Shown in pieces: positions 43,866 through 54,547 of a stretch of 64,000 bases of DNA. How positions within the stretch are numbered: the first letter of the stretch is position 1; each line of letters opens with the position of its first letter. The position numbers and the translations under genes were made by a program. The stretch is taken from the NCBI RefSeq assembly GCF_005795905.1, contig NZ_VAWE01000001.1, forward strand, positions 1,736,001 to 1,800,000, in the 5' to 3' direction. The notes below the pieces were generated by a model. That model was not told the DNA's origin. It saw nothing but the letters and a program-made list of their open reading frames with translations, and made no database searches. This stretch comes from Streptomyces marianii. Its GTDB lineage: Bacteria > Actinomycetota > Actinomycetes > Streptomycetales > Streptomycetaceae.

Positions 43866-45986
43866 ATGCAGGTCTGGCCGGGACAGGCGTATCCACTCGG
43901 TGCCACGTACGACGGCGCCGGCACCAATTTCGCGGTCTACTCAGAGGCCGCGCACCGAATCGAGCTGTGTCTGCTCCACGACGACGGCTCCGAGACCGCG
44001 GTCGAGCTCCGCGAGACCGACGCGTTCGTGCGCCACGCCTACCTGCCGGGCGTGATGCCCGGACAGCGCTACGGCTTTCGGGTGCACGGACCGTACGAGC
44101 CCGAGCACGGGCAGCGGTGCAACTCCGCGAAACTGCTCCTCGACCCGTACGCGCGGGCGATGAGCGGCCGCGTCGACTGGGGGGAGGCGGTCTACGGCTA
44201 CCATTTCGGCAGACCGGACTCGCGCAACGATCTCGACTCCGCTCCGCACACGATGGCGTCGGTCGTCGTCAACCCGTACTTCGACTGGGGTGACGACCGC
44301 CCGCCGCGCACCGACTACCACCGCACGGTCATCTACGAGGCCCACGTCAAGGGCCTGACGATGCTGCACCCCGCACTGCCGGAGGAACTGCGCGGGACGT
44401 ACGCCGGGCTCGCCCATCCCGAGGTGATCTCGCACCTGACGGAACTGGGCATCACGGCACTGGAGTTGATGCCGGTGCACCAGTTCGTCAACGACCACCG
44501 GCTGGTCGACGCGGGCCTGAACAACTACTGGGGGTACAACACCATCGGGTTCTTCGCCCCGCACAACAGCTACGCGTCCTGGGGCGACCGGGGCCAGCAG
44601 GTCCTGGAGTTCAAGTCCGCGGTGCGGGCGCTGCACCATGCGGGCATCGAGGTCATCCTCGACGTCGTCTACAACCACACCGCCGAGGGGAACCACCTCG
44701 GCCCGACGCTGTCGTTCCGCGGCATCGACAACGCCTCGTACTACCGGCTCACCGAGGACCGCCGGTACTACATGGACACGACCGGCACCGGCAACTCGAT
44801 GCTGATGCGCTCTCCGCACGTCCTCCAGCTGATCATGGACTCGCTGCGGTACTGGGTCACCGAGATGCACGTCGACGGCTTCCGCTTCGACCTGGCGGCG
44901 ACCCTCGCACGTCAGTTCCACGAGGTGGACCGGCTGTCGTCGTTCTTCGACCTGGTCCAGCAGGACCCGGTGGTCAGCCAGGTGAAGCTGATCGCCGAGC
45001 CGTGGGACGTCGGCGAGGGCGGCTACCAGGTGGGCAGGTTCCCACCGCTGTGGACGGAGTGGAACGGTATGTACCGGGACACGGTGCGGGACCTGTGGCG
45101 CGGGGAGCCGCGCACCCTCGCCGAGTTCGCGTCCCGGCTGACCGGCTCCTCCGACCTGTACCAGGACGACGGCCGGCGTCCGCTCGCCTCCGTCAACTTC
45201 GTCACCTGCCACGACGGGTTCACCCTGCACGACCTCGTCTCGTACAACGAGAAGCACAACGAGGCCAACGGGGAGGGCAACCGGGACGGGGAGAGCCACA
45301 ACCGGTCCTGGAACTGCGGCGCGGAGGGGGAGACGGAGGACGGCGGGGTCCGGGAGCTGCGCAACCGCCAGATGCGAAACTTCATCGCGACCCTGATGCT
45401 GTCGCAGGGCGTGCCGATGCTCAGCCACGGCGACGAGTTCGCCCGCACCCAGCGGGGCAACAACAACGCGTACTGCCAGGACAACGAGCTGTCCTGGGTG
45501 CGCTGGCCGGAGTCGACGGCGGACCAGGACGGCACGCTGCTCGCGTTCACGCGTGCGATGGTGTGGCTGCGCCGCGACCACCAGGTGTTCCGGCGGCGGC
45601 GCTTCTTCCACGGCCGGCCGGTGGAGGGCACGCACGACGAGCTCTCCGACATCGCCTGGTTCACGCCGGAGGGCTCGGAGATGACGTCGCGGGACTGGCA
45701 GGCGGCCCATGCGAAGGCCCTGACGGTCTTCCTGAACGGCCACGCCATCTCGGAGCCGGGCCCGCGCGGCGAGCGGATCTCCGACGACTCGTTCCTGCTG
45801 ATGTTCAACGCGAGCGACGACGACCTGGACTTCGCCGTGCCGGTCGACCACGGCCGGCAGTGGCAGGTCGTGGTGGACACCGCGCGGCCCGAGGGTGTCC
45901 CTCCGGGACAGGGGCCGAAGGTGGACGCGGGCGAGCGGATCAGGATGATCAGCCGGAGTCTGACGGTGCTGCGGCGGCCGGCGTAG
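43866..45986 (+). CDS. glgX: glycogen debranching enzyme
   Basis: 706 residues. A GH13 protein of the isoamylase/GlgX group: N-terminal CBM48-like domain (GATYDGAGTNFAVYSEAAHR) and TIM barrel with nucleophile Asp342 (GFRFDLA), acid Glu378 (LIAEPWD) and Asp450 (NFVTCHDGFT). It also has the group-typical NNYWGYNTIGFFAPHN and ARTQRGNNNAYCQDNELSW. It cleaves alpha-1,6 branches of glycogen to release maltodextrins, which feed the trehalose and phosphorylase enzymes downstream. A long terminator follows. Confidence 0.95.
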   Translation: MQVWPGQAYPLGATYDGAGTNFAVYSEAAHRIELCLLHDDGSETAVELRETDAFVRHAYLPGVMPGQRYGFRVHGPYEPEHGQRCNSAKLLLDPYARAMSGRVDWGEAVYGYHFGRPDSRNDLDSAPHTMASVVVNPYFDWGDDRPPRTDYHRTVIYEAHVKGLTMLHPALPEELRGTYAGLAHPEVISHLTELGITALELMPVHQFVNDHRLVDAGLNNYWGYNTIGFFAPHNSYASWGDRGQQVLEFKSAVRALHHAGIEVILDVVYNHTAEGNHLGPTLSFRGIDNASYYRLTEDRRYYMDTTGTGNSMLMRSPHVLQLIMDSLRYWVTEMHVDGFRFDLAATLARQFHEVDRLSSFFDLVQQDPVVSQVKLIAEPWDVGEGGYQVGRFPPLWTEWNGMYRDTVRDLWRGEPRTLAEFASRLTGSSDLYQDDGRRPLASVNFVTCHDGFTLHDLVSYNEKHNEANGEGNRDGESHNRSWNCGAEGETEDGGVRELRNRQMRNFIATLMLSQGVPMLSHGDEFARTQRGNNNAYCQDNELSWVRWPESTADQDGTLLAFTRAMVWLRRDHQVFRRRRFFHGRPVEGTHDELSDIAWFTPEGSEMTSRDWQAAHAKALTVFLNGHAISEPGPRGERISDDSFLLMFNASDDDLDFAVPVDHGRQWQVVVDTARPEGVPPGQGPKVDAGERIRMISRSLTVLRRPA

Positions 45987-45995
45987 TCCCTGACG

Positions 45996-46045
45996 GGCGA
46001 ACGCGCCCCGGCCCGGGTCCTCCCCGGGGCCGGGGCGCGTTCGCC
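45996..46045 (+). terminator. perfect 19-bp terminator stem after glgX
   Basis: GGCGAACGCGCCCCGGCCC (45996-46014) pairs fully with 46027-46045; the loop has 12 bases. It begins 10 bases after the glgX stop and ends 85 bases before treY, so the two genes are probably separate transcription units. Confidence 0.9.
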
Positions 46046-46130
46046 GTATCAGGTGAACGTTCGGACGGTGACCGCCGCCGGTGCGGCGGCCGATGACACA
46101 GAGCGCCGCGATCCGGGTACGTACGTTCGC

Positions 46131-48446
46131 ATGACGCCCACCGCCACGTACCGGCTCCAGCTGCAACCGGACTTCCCCTTCCGGGCCGCCGAGGAGGCGG
46201 TCCCCTACCTCGCCGGCCTCGGCGTCTCCCATCTGCACCTCTCCCCCGTCCTGGAGGCGGTGCCCGGCTCCCCGCACGGGTACGACGTCGTCGACCACGA
46301 CCGGGTGCGGGAGGAGCTCGGCGGCGAGGAGGGGTTGCGCGCGCTGGCCCGCACGGCACGCCGGCACGGTCTCGGACTGGTGGTCGACATCGTGCCCAAC
46401 CACATGGCAGCCGCCCCCCGGTACAACCGGGCCCTCCGGGAGGTTCTGCGGGAGGGCCCGGAGTCGCCCTTCGCCCGCTGGTTCGACATCGACTGGGACG
46501 CGGGCGGCGGGAAGGTGCTGATGCCGGTGCTGGGCGAGCGGCTGGGCGAGGAGCTCGGAGCACTGCGGGTGGAGGGGCGGAGCCTCCACTACGGCGAACA
46601 CACGTTCCCGGTGCGGGAGGGCACGGAGGAGCTGCCGCTGCCGGAACTGCTGGACGCGCAGTGGTACCGGCTCGGCTGGTGGCGGCTGGCCCGCACCGAG
46701 CTCAACTACCGGCGGTTCTTCACCATCTCCGAACTGATCGGGGTCCGGGTGGAGGACCCGGAGGTGTTCGCCGCCACCCACGCCAAGATCCTGGAGCTGG
46801 TGCGGGACGGGGTGGTGGAGGGCCTGCGGATCGACCACCCGGACGGGCTCGCCGACCCGGAGGGCTATCTGCTGCGGCTGGACGAGGCCACGGGCGGCTG
46901 CTGGACGGTCGTCGAGAAGATCCTCACCGGCGACGAGCGGCTGCCGGCGTCCTGGCCGGTCGCCGGCACCACCGGGTACGACGCGCTGTACCGGATCGAC
47001 GGGCTGTTCACCGACCCGGACGGGGCCGGGGAACTGCTCCGGCAGTACCGGGACCACGCGACCCCAGCCGGGGACCGCGGCGGCTACTGGGGGGCGACCG
47101 TGCGGCGTGCCGCCCACAAGGTGGTGACGCACGAGCTGGCGGCCGAGACCGAGGCCCTGGCCCGGCTGGCCGAGCGGGTCTGTGCGGCGGACACGGCGCT
47201 GCGCGACCACGCGCCCTGGGCGCTGCGCACCGCGATCCGCGAACTGCTGGTGCGCGTGCCCGTGTACCGCCCGTACCGCACCGGCGGCGAGTCGGTGGTG
47301 ACGGCCGACGCGGCTCTGCGGGCGAAGGCGGTGTTCGCGGTGGCCCGGGAGGGCGACGCCGTCGACGTGGTCCGCGACCTGGCGCTGGGCCGGCTCGGCA
47401 ACGGCCCGGACCAGCGGGCGTTCCGGGCGCGGTTCGCGCAGACCTCGTCGGCACTGCGGGCGAAGTCGGTGGAGGACACGGCCTTCTACCGCTACGTACC
47501 GCTGCTGTCGGCCAACGAGGTGGGCGGCGATCCCGGCCGGCCGGCGGTGGCGCCGGAGGAGTTCCACGCCTACTGCGCCCGGCTCGCCCGGGACTGGCCG
47601 GCCACGGGGACGGTGCTCTCCACTCACGACACCAAGCGCAGCGCGGACGTACGGGCGCGCATCGCGGTGCTGTCGGAGTGCCCGGAGCGGTGGGAGCGGC
47701 TGCTGACGAGCCTGGCCTGGGCTCCGGCACCGGACCGGCACTTCGCGTGGGTGGCGTGGCAGACGGCGTCCGGATTCGGGTTCCCCTCCCCGGAACGGCT
47801 CGGTCCGGCGCTGCTGAAGTCGGTGCGGGAGGCGGGGCTGCACACCAGCTGGACCGAACCGGACGAGGGGTACGAGCAGGCCGTGGAGGAGTTCGTGGAG
47901 GCGGGGCCCGCCGGGCCGCCCGTGTACCAGGTGGCCCTGTTCGCCCGGGAACTCGACCCGTACGTACGGGCCAACTCGCTCGGCGCGGCACTGGTGCACC
48001 TGACGATGCCGGGGGTGCCCGACCTGTACCAGGGCACGGAGGGCGAGTACATCGCGCTGGTGGACCCGGACAACCGGCGGCCGTTCCGTGAGCCGGACGG
48101 GGACCGGAAGACGGCGGTGACGAAGGCGGCGCTGGACGTGCGCCGGCGGCGCCCGGACGTCTTCGGCGAGTCGGGCACGTACGCCGCCCTGACGGCACTG
48201 GGGCCCGCGGCCGGGCACTGCCTGGCGTTCTCCCGCTCGGGCGAGGTGATCACGGCGGTGACCCGGCTGGCGCTTCGGCTGGAGGAGGCGGGCGGCTGGC
48301 GGGACACCGCGCTGCCCCTGCCGGCCGGGCGGTGGACGGATCTGCTTTCCCCCGGCCGGGAGTTCACGGGCGGCGGTCCCGTGCCGCTGGCGGATCTCTT
48401 CGCCACGGGCCCGGTCGCGCTGCTGGAACGCACCGCGGACGGCTGA
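46131..48446 (+). CDS. treY: maltooligosyl trehalose synthase
   Basis: 771 residues from an ATG at 46131 (in-frame upstream codons lie in the terminator spacer). It turns the reducing-end linkage of maltodextrins into alpha,alpha-1,1. The GH13 TreY markers are TATYRLQLQPDFPFRAAEEA, VSHLHLSPVLEAVPGSPHGY, VVDIVPNHMA, GLRIDHPDGLADPEGYLLRL with Asp235, VVEKIL with Glu262, and the late GVPDLYQGTEGEYIALVDPD. The partner hydrolase TreZ, which releases trehalose, is not in the window. Confidence 0.95.
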   Translation: MTPTATYRLQLQPDFPFRAAEEAVPYLAGLGVSHLHLSPVLEAVPGSPHGYDVVDHDRVREELGGEEGLRALARTARRHGLGLVVDIVPNHMAAAPRYNRALREVLREGPESPFARWFDIDWDAGGGKVLMPVLGERLGEELGALRVEGRSLHYGEHTFPVREGTEELPLPELLDAQWYRLGWWRLARTELNYRRFFTISELIGVRVEDPEVFAATHAKILELVRDGVVEGLRIDHPDGLADPEGYLLRLDEATGGCWTVVEKILTGDERLPASWPVAGTTGYDALYRIDGLFTDPDGAGELLRQYRDHATPAGDRGGYWGATVRRAAHKVVTHELAAETEALARLAERVCAADTALRDHAPWALRTAIRELLVRVPVYRPYRTGGESVVTADAALRAKAVFAVAREGDAVDVVRDLALGRLGNGPDQRAFRARFAQTSSALRAKSVEDTAFYRYVPLLSANEVGGDPGRPAVAPEEFHAYCARLARDWPATGTVLSTHDTKRSADVRARIAVLSECPERWERLLTSLAWAPAPDRHFAWVAWQTASGFGFPSPERLGPALLKSVREAGLHTSWTEPDEGYEQAVEEFVEAGPAGPPVYQVALFARELDPYVRANSLGAALVHLTMPGVPDLYQGTEGEYIALVDPDNRRPFREPDGDRKTAVTKAALDVRRRRPDVFGESGTYAALTALGPAAGHCLAFSRSGEVITAVTRLALRLEEAGGWRDTALPLPAGRWTDLLSPGREFTGGGPVPLADLFATGPVALLERTADG

Positions 48447-48613
48447 GCGGCGGACGGCTGAGCGGCGGACGCACCTCCGGCCGAACCCGGCGTGCTCGGG
48501 TGGGGGTAAGGCCGGCCGTACCCCACCCGAGCCCACCGGGCGCGATCCGCCCCGGCGGGCGAGGGCCTCGGCCCCGGCGGTCCCGGGGCGCACCCGGGGC
48601 GCAGCGGCGGACG

Positions 48614-48668
48614 GTCGCCCGTCGCCTGTCGGTATCCGGGGCCCTGATGCCGACAGGCGACGGGCGAC
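48614..48668. terminator. bidirectional terminator, 19-bp perfect stem
   Basis: GTCGCCCGTCGCCTGTCGG (48614-48632) pairs with 48650-48668 across a 17-base loop. It lies between the convergent treY and GH65 genes, 4 bases from the GH65 stop, and can terminate both. Confidence 0.9.
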
Positions 48669-48672
48669 GGGG

Positions 48673-51069
48673 TCAGCCGTCCGCGCACTCGTCGGCGGCG
48701 GGCCCGGCGAACGCGCGGTCCGCCGGACGGCGGCCCTTGGGCTGCTGCGGCTCGGGGAGCACCGGCACCGGCGGAAGGGGGCACTCCGTGGAACTGCCCG
48801 CGGAGAGCTCGACCGGCTTGCCATGGTGCAGGATATGCAGCGGGTCCCCGTCCTCCAGGGTGTAGCGGACCGCCTGGGGGCGGATGTCCACCCGCAGTCG
48901 GCGCCCCCGGATCAGCACGGTGAACTTCAGGCCGGACAGCTTCTCCGGCAGCCGGGGGGCGAAGCCCAGCCGGCGCACCCCCTCCTCGTCCTGGTGCTGG
49001 CGCATGCCGCCCAGGCCGACGACCAGGGCCATCCAGGTGCCGGCGAGCGAGGCGATGTGCAGCCCGTCGCGGGTGTTGTGCTCCAGGTTGTCCAGGTCCA
49101 TCAGGGCCGCCTCGCCGAGATAGGCGTAGGCGAGCCGCATGTGCCCGGTCTCGGCGGCCATCACGGCCTGGCAGCACGCCGAGAGCGACGAGTCCCGTAC
49201 CGTCAGCGCCTCGTAGTACGCGAAGTTGCGGGCCTTCTCCTCCGCCGTGAAGTCGTCCGGGCAGGTCACCATGGCGAGGACCAGGTCGGCCTGCTTGACG
49301 ACCTGCTTGCGGTAGAGGTCGAAGTAGGGGAAGTGCAGCAGCAGCGGGTACCGGTCGGGAGAGGTGTTCGCGAAGTCCCAGTGCTGGAACGTGGTGAACC
49401 CGGCCGACTGCTCGTGCACGCCGAGGGCCTCGTTGTACGGCACGGCCGTCCGGGCTGCGGCATCCCGCCAGGCCGCGGTCTCCTCGTCGCCGACGCCCAG
49501 TTGCTCGGCCTGGTCGGCGTGCCGGGCCGCCGCCTCCGCCGCGGCCAGCAGGTTCCACCGCGCCATCAGGTTGGTGTACAGGTTGTCGCGGGCGATGGCG
49601 CTGTACTCGTCCGGGCCGGTCACCCCGTCGATGTGGAAGACGCCGTCCGGGTCGTGGTGGCCGAGCGAGTGCCACAGCCGTGCCGTGTGCACCAGGAGTT
49701 CGAGTCCCGGCCCGCGCTCGAACTCCTCGTCCCCGGTGGCCGCCACGTACCGCGCCACGGCTCGCGCGATGTCCGCGTTGACGTGGAAGGCGGCCGTGCC
49801 GGCGGGCCAGTAGGCGGAGCACTCGGCGCCGCTGATGGTCCGCCACGGGAACGCCGCCCCGGCCAGCCCGAGCTGGTGGGCCCGGTCCCGTGCCGCCGGC
49901 AGGGTCGCGTGCCGCCAGCGCAGCACCGGGGCGACGGCCCGGGGTGCCGTGAAGGTCAGCATCGGGAGGACGAAGGACTCCACGTCCCAGAACGAGTGCC
50001 CGTCGTAGCCCGTACCGGTCAGCCCCTTGGCGGGAATGGCCCGCTCCTCGCTGCGGGCCGCGGCCTGGAGGACGTGGAACAGCGAGAAGCGCACGGCCTG
50101 CTGGATCTCCGCGTCGCCCTGCACTTCGACGTCGGCGCACGACCAGAAGTGGTCCAGGAACGCCCTCTGCTCCGCGAGCAGCCCTTCCCAGCCCGTGCTG
50201 CGGGCGGCGGCGACGGCCGCGTCGGCCTGGTCGTGCATGGCCGGCAGCGACCTCTCGGCCGACCACCCGTACCCGACGAACTTCACCAGCCGCAGCCTCT
50301 CCCCCCGCTTCAGCCTGGCGGTGACGGTGAGCCGGCTGACGTCCGGCTCGCTCTCCGCGGACCAGGCCGTCCCCTCCGGGCCCTCGACGAGGTGGTCGGC
50401 CGCGGCCGCCACCCGCTGGCCGCTGCGCCGGGTGCGGTGGACCAGCCGCAGCCCGGTGTCCCGGGCGAAGTGCTCCTCCGGCTCCAGTGGCGCGTCGACG
50501 GCGGCGGCGACGCGCGGGTCGCCGGGTTCGCGGGGCATCTGCTCGTTGGCGACCAGCTCGGACTGGACCGCCGCGTGGACGGGTCCGTCCAGCGGCTCGA
50601 CCTCGTAGGCGATCGCCGCGATCGCTCGCTGGGTGAACGACACCAGCCGCTCGGAGGTGATGCGCACGGAGCGTCCGCCCGGCGAGGTCCACTCCACCGT
50701 CCGGCGCAGGACTCCGGTGCGGAAGTCCAGTACCCGCTCGTGGGAGTCGAGTTCGCCGTAGCGCAGGTCGAAGGGGTGGTCGTCCACGAGCAGCCTGACG
50801 ATCTTGCCGTCGGTGACGTTGATCATTGTCTCGCCGGACTCCGGATAGCCGTATCCGGCCTCGGCGTACGGCAGCGGATGGAGTTCGTGGACGCCGTTGA
50901 GGTAGGAGCCGGGCAACCCGTGCGGCTCGCCCTCGTCGAGGTTGCCGCGCCAGCCGATGTGGCCGTTGGCGAGGGCGAAGACGGACTCGCTCTGGGCGAG
51001 GACGCCGAGGTCGAGCCCGGTCTCGCGCAGACACCACGGTTCGATCGTGTAGCCGGAGTGGGTGATCAT
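48673..51069 (-). CDS. GH65 glycoside phosphorylase (trehalose/maltose/kojibiose type)
   Basis: 798 residues. GH65 structure: N-terminal beta-sandwich ([20 protein letters not shown]), then an alpha/alpha barrel with [19 protein letters not shown] at residues 352-370, the catalytic acid Glu488 in [11 protein letters not shown] and the phosphate-binding KQADLVLAM region. It cleaves an alpha-glucosyl disaccharide with phosphate to give beta-glucose-1-phosphate plus glucose. The order after a beta-phosphoglucomutase gene is the same as in the M. tuberculosis pair Rv3400-Rv3401. The exact disaccharide is not determined. Its ATG overlaps the preceding stop (ATGA). Confidence 0.92.
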   Translation of the reverse strand: MITHSGYTIEPWCLRETGLDLGVLAQSESVFALANGHIGWRGNLDEGEPHGLPGSYLNGVHELHPLPYAEAGYGYPESGETMINVTDGKIVRLLVDDHPFDLRYGELDSHERVLDFRTGVLRRTVEWTSPGGRSVRITSERLVSFTQRAIAAIAYEVEPLDGPVHAAVQSELVANEQMPREPGDPRVAAAVDAPLEPEEHFARDTGLRLVHRTRRSGQRVAAAADHLVEGPEGTAWSAESEPDVSRLTVTARLKRGERLRLVKFVGYGWSAERSLPAMHDQADAAVAAARSTGWEGLLAEQRAFLDHFWSCADVEVQGDAEIQQAVRFSLFHVLQAAARSEERAIPAKGLTGTGYDGHSFWDVESFVLPMLTFTAPRAVAPVLRWRHATLPAARDRAHQLGLAGAAFPWRTISGAECSAYWPAGTAAFHVNADIARAVARYVAATGDEEFERGPGLELLVHTARLWHSLGHHDPDGVFHIDGVTGPDEYSAIARDNLYTNLMARWNLLAAAEAAARHADQAEQLGVGDEETAAWRDAAARTAVPYNEALGVHEQSAGFTTFQHWDFANTSPDRYPLLLHFPYFDLYRKQVVKQADLVLAMVTCPDDFTAEEKARNFAYYEALTVRDSSLSACCQAVMAAETGHMRLAYAYLGEAALMDLDNLEHNTRDGLHIASLAGTWMALVVGLGGMRQHQDEEGVRRLGFAPRLPEKLSGLKFTVLIRGRRLRVDIRPQAVRYTLEDGDPLHILHHGKPVELSAGSSTECPLPPVPVLPEPQQPKGRRPADRAFAGPAADECADG

Positions 51070-51809
51070 CGTGGCTCCATCAGTTCGGCCAGGTCTTCCA
51101 CCACGACGTCCGCACCGTGCCGCCGCAGCTCCGCGGCCTGTCCGGTGCGGTCGACGCCCACGACGAGGCCGAAGCTCCCCGCCCGGCCGGCCTCCACCCC
51201 GGCGAGCGCGTCCTCGAACACGGCCGCGGCCCCCGGCGCGACACCGAGGGCGCGGGCCGCGGCCAGAAAGGTGTCGGGCGCCGGTTTGCCGTGGAGCCCC
51301 TGCTCGCGGGCGACGATCCCGTCGACGCGTTCGTCGAACAGGTCCTCGATACCGGCGGCGGCGAGCACGTCGCGGCAGTTGGCGCTCGAGGAGACGACGG
51401 CGGTACGGAGCCCGGCGCGGCGGACGGCGTGCACGTAGGCGACGGAGCCCTCGTACGCCTCCACGCCGTCCTCGTGGATCCGGCGGAGCACCAGCTCGTT
51501 CTTGCGGTTGCCCAGGCCGCCCACCGTCTCGCGCTCCGGCGGGTCGTCGGGCGCCCCCTCGGGCAGCTCGACGCCGCGGGATGCGAGGAAGGTGCGGACG
51601 CCGTCCTCTCGGGGGCGGCCGTCGACGTACTCGTCGTAGTCGCGGACGGCGTCGAACGGCACGAAGGCGACGCCTTCGCCATCGGCCCGGCGGCGCAGGA
51701 AGTCGTCGAACATCTCCTTCCAGGCGGCGGCGTGGACCTTCGCCGTGCGGGTGAGGACGCCGTCGAGGTCGAACAGACAGGTGTGCACATGATCGGGAAG
51801 CCCCAGCAT
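51066..51809 (-). CDS. beta-phosphoglucomutase (HAD family)
   Basis: 247 residues from an ATG at 51809. HAD motifs: [21 protein letters not shown] with the Asp nucleophile and the beta-PGM-type second Asp; [48 protein letters not shown]. It converts beta-glucose-1-phosphate, the GH65 product, to glucose-6-phosphate. The long insert between motifs I and II ([15 protein letters not shown]) is the cap domain. Transcribed with the GH65 gene, and downstream of zwf with a strong terminator between. Confidence 0.93.
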   Translation of the reverse strand: MLGLPDHVHTCLFDLDGVLTRTAKVHAAAWKEMFDDFLRRRADGEGVAFVPFDAVRDYDEYVDGRPREDGVRTFLASRGVELPEGAPDDPPERETVGGLGNRKNELVLRRIHEDGVEAYEGSVAYVHAVRRAGLRTAVVSSSANCRDVLAAAGIEDLFDERVDGIVAREQGLHGKPAPDTFLAAARALGVAPGAAAVFEDALAGVEAGRAGSFGLVVGVDRTGQAAELRRHGADVVVEDLAELMEPR

Positions 51810-51951
51810 GCGGTCGAGGCTAGGAGGCGCCGGCGGCAGTCGGGGGCAGCAGTGGACTCCCGCCGCACCGCGCGTACCCCGTGGGGATGACGTGCCCGGT
51901 GCCATCCGGAGCAGCCCGCCGCCGGGCACCCGCCGGCCTCCGCTTCCTGAA

Positions 51952-51983
51952 GGGTCCGCGCCCCGGCGGGGGGGCGCGGACCC
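51952..51983 (-). terminator. terminator after zwf
   Basis: GGGTCCGCGCCCC (51952-51964) pairs perfectly with 51971-51983 across a 6-base loop. It lies 16 bases after the zwf stop on the minus strand and so separates the pentose-phosphate operon from the phosphorylase pair. Confidence 0.85.
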
Positions 51984-51999
51984 GTTCGGCTTCCGGCAC

Positions 52000-53451
52000 T
52001 CACCGGCGGCCCGGCAGGCTCCAGTGGTGCGGCGCGATGAGGCGGTCGATGTTCTCCGGCCCCCAGGAGCCGGGGGCGTAGGGCTCCACCGGCGGCGGGT
52101 TCTCCAGCAGCGGGGTGGACACCTCCCAGAGCCGTTCGATGCCGTCGGCACGGGTGAACAGGGACTGGTCGCCGAGCATCGCGTCCAGGATGAGGCGCTC
52201 GTACCCCTCGAGCGCGTACATCGTGTTGAACGACTCGGCGTAGCTGAAGACCATCTCCGCATCGCTCAGCCGCATCGCGGGCCCGGGGTCCTTCACCAGG
52301 AAGCGGGCGGCGATCGTGCCCGGGTCGCCGAAGTCGATCACCAGCTTGTTGGCGCGGGTGCGTTGGCGTGCGGTCAGCGGGAACATCCGCAGGGCGGGCT
52401 CCCGGAAGCCGAGTGTCACGACGTGCCGCCCCTCCCCCAGCGACTTGCCGGAGCGCAGGTAGAACGGCACACCCGCCCAGCGCCAGTTGTCGAGTTCGAC
52501 GCGCAGCGCGACGAAGGTCTCGGTGTCCGAGCGGGGGTCGACGCCGGGCTCCTCGCGGTAGCCCTCGTACTGCCCGCGCACCACGTGTGACGGGTCCAGT
52601 GACCGCATGGACTGGAAGACCTTCTCCTTCTCGTCCCGCAGGGGCTTGGCGGCGAGCGTGGTCGGCGGTTCCATCGCCACGAAGCCCAGCAGCTGGAAGA
52701 GATGGGTGACGATCATGTCACGGAAGGTGCCGGTCCCCTCGAAGAACTGGGCGCGGCCCTCGATACCGATCCTCTCCGGCACGTCGATCTGCACATGGCT
52801 GATGTGGTCGCGGTTCCACACCGGCTCCAGCAGGCCGTTGGCGAACCTCAGCGCCAGGATGTTGTCGACCGACTCCTTGCCGAGGAAGTGGTCGATGCGG
52901 AAGACCCGCGACTCGTCGAAGACGGAGTGGATGGTCGCGTTGAGGGCCCGCGCGGAGGGGAGGTCCGTGCCGAACGGCTTCTCCACGATGACGCGCGCGC
53001 CGTCGGCGAGGCCCGTCGCACCGAGCATCTCGATGACGGAGGCGAACGCCTTCGGCGGCACGGCGAGGTGGAACAGCCGGCGGGGGCCGCCGCCCACGGC
53101 CTGCTCGGCGTCGCGCACGGCCTCCAGCAGCGGCTCCGGGGCCTCGGGGTCGGCGGCCCCGAAGGACAGCGACTCCTCGAACCTCCGCCACTCCTCGCCC
53201 TCGGGCCCGGACCTTCCGAACTCGGCGACCGACTCCCGCGCCCTCTTGCGGAAGTCGTCGTCGCTGAGCGCCGCCTGGGCTGGCGCGGAGCCGACGATCC
53301 GGTAGCGGTCGGGCAGCAGTCCGGCCTTCGCCAGGTGGAAGAGCCCCGGCAGCAGTTTGCGCCGTGCGAGGTCGCCGGTGGCCCCGAACAGCACGATGAC
53401 GTGGTCGTCCGGTACGGCACCGGGGTGCTCCGCTCGGTTTCCTCCGGTCAC
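52000..53451 (-). CDS. zwf: glucose-6-phosphate dehydrogenase
   Basis: 483 residues from a GTG at 53451. Oxidises glucose-6-phosphate with NADP(+), the first step of the pentose-phosphate pathway. NADP-binding [16 protein letters not shown] at residues 24-39, the active-site signature [14 protein letters not shown] and the conserved [16 protein letters not shown] are intact. Third gene of the tkt-gnd-zwf operon; only three bases separate it from the gnd stop. No opcA activator gene is nearby. Confidence 0.96.
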   Translation of the reverse strand: MTGGNRAEHPGAVPDDHVIVLFGATGDLARRKLLPGLFHLAKAGLLPDRYRIVGSAPAQAALSDDDFRKRARESVAEFGRSGPEGEEWRRFEESLSFGAADPEAPEPLLEAVRDAEQAVGGGPRRLFHLAVPPKAFASVIEMLGATGLADGARVIVEKPFGTDLPSARALNATIHSVFDESRVFRIDHFLGKESVDNILALRFANGLLEPVWNRDHISHVQIDVPERIGIEGRAQFFEGTGTFRDMIVTHLFQLLGFVAMEPPTTLAAKPLRDEKEKVFQSMRSLDPSHVVRGQYEGYREEPGVDPRSDTETFVALRVELDNWRWAGVPFYLRSGKSLGEGRHVVTLGFREPALRMFPLTARQRTRANKLVIDFGDPGTIAARFLVKDPGPAMRLSDAEMVFSYAESFNTMYALEGYERLILDAMLGDQSLFTRADGIERLWEVSTPLLENPPPVEPYAPGSWGPENIDRLIAPHHWSLPGRR

Positions 53452-53454
53452 GGT

Positions 53455-54486
53455 TCACCCCGCCTTCTCGGCGTGCCCGCCGAACTCGCCGCGCATCGCG
53501 GACAGCACCTTGTCGGTGAACTGCCCCAGCCCGCGTGATTCGTAGCGCTCGATGAGCGCGTTGGTGATGACGGGCGCCGGCACGCTCTCGTCGACCGCCG
53601 CCAGGACCGTCCAGCGGCCCTCACCGGAGTCGGAGACCCGCCCGGAGTACGCGTCGAGCTCGGGCGAGCGGGCGAGCGCGTCGGCGACGAGGTCGACCAG
53701 CCAGGACCCGACGACCGAGCCGCGCCGCCACACCTCTGCGACCTCGGCCACGTCGATCTCGTACCGGTACGCCTCCGGCTCGCGCAGCGGGGCGGTCTCG
53801 GCGTCGACCGTGCGTGAACGCAGGCCCGCGTCGGCGTGCTTGATGATGCTGAGCCCTTCGCCGATGGCCGCCATCATCCCGTACTCGACACCGTTGTGGA
53901 CCATCTTCACGAAGTGGCCGGCCCCGCTGGGTCCGCAGTGCAGATAGCCCTCCGGTGCGGTCCCGCCGGAACGGGTCCGGCCGGGTGTGGGGGCGGCGTC
54001 GCCGACGCCCGGGGCGATGGTGCGGAAGACCGGGCCGAGGCGCGCGACCGGCTCGTCCTCGCCGCCGATCATCAGGCAGTAGCCGCGTTCGAGGCCCCAC
54101 ACGCCGCCGGAGGTGCCGCAGTCCACGTAGTGGATGCCGCTGGGGGCGAGCTGCCGTGCACGGGTGATGTCGTCGCGGTAGTACGAGTTGCCGCCGTCGA
54201 TGACGGTGTCGTCGGCCGCCAGCAGGGCCGCCAGCTGGTCGAGCGTGGACTGCACGACACCGGCGGGCAGCATCAGCCAGACGTTCCTCGGCTGTTCCAG
54301 CCTGTCGACGAGGTCGTGGAGCGAGGAGGCGGCCGTCGCCCCCTCCTTCTCCATCTCCTTCACGGCGTCGGTGTCCAGGTCGTAGACGACGCAGCGGTGG
54401 CCGTCGCGCATCAGCCGGCGCACGAGGTTGGCGCCCATCCGGCCGAGTCCGACCATGCCGAGCTGCATGGGTGTGTCCGTGGTCAT
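53455..54486 (-). CDS. gnd: 6-phosphogluconate dehydrogenase, decarboxylating (short type)
   Basis: 343 residues from an ATG at 54486. The Rossmann motif is GMVGLGRMGANLVRRLM; DCGTSGGVWGLERGYCLMIG and GAGHFVKMVHNGVEYGMMAA are the substrate/catalytic blocks (Lys in FVKMVHNG). The length fits the short (about 300-residue) GndA/YqeC-type class, often NAD-dependent, rather than the 470-residue NADP form. An extra Gly/Pro-rich loop (AAPTPGRTRSGGTAPE) interrupts the middle. Lies 61 bases after tkt. Confidence 0.95.
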   Translation of the reverse strand: MTTDTPMQLGMVGLGRMGANLVRRLMRDGHRCVVYDLDTDAVKEMEKEGATAASSLHDLVDRLEQPRNVWLMLPAGVVQSTLDQLAALLAADDTVIDGGNSYYRDDITRARQLAPSGIHYVDCGTSGGVWGLERGYCLMIGGEDEPVARLGPVFRTIAPGVGDAAPTPGRTRSGGTAPEGYLHCGPSGAGHFVKMVHNGVEYGMMAAIGEGLSIIKHADAGLRSRTVDAETAPLREPEAYRYEIDVAEVAEVWRRGSVVGSWLVDLVADALARSPELDAYSGRVSDSGEGRWTVLAAVDESVPAPVITNALIERYESRGLGQFTDKVLSAMRGEFGGHAEKAG

Positions 54487-54547
54487 GGTCGATCTCCCCG
54501 TTCTCGGTGAGTGCGGACGGTCTGCGGGACTGCTCGGCGACGGCCCG

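Noticed and set aside
43941..48824. 1627-codon open frame on the minus strand
   Set aside because: It lies opposite glgX and treY and has His/Val/Arg-rich, domain-free composition. Long antisense frames are normal in DNA with this third-position GC bias.
47624..51037. 1137-codon open frame on the minus strand
   Set aside because: It is the shifted-frame shadow of the GH65 gene and the complement of treY; its sequence is Arg/Pro/Gly-rich with no motif.
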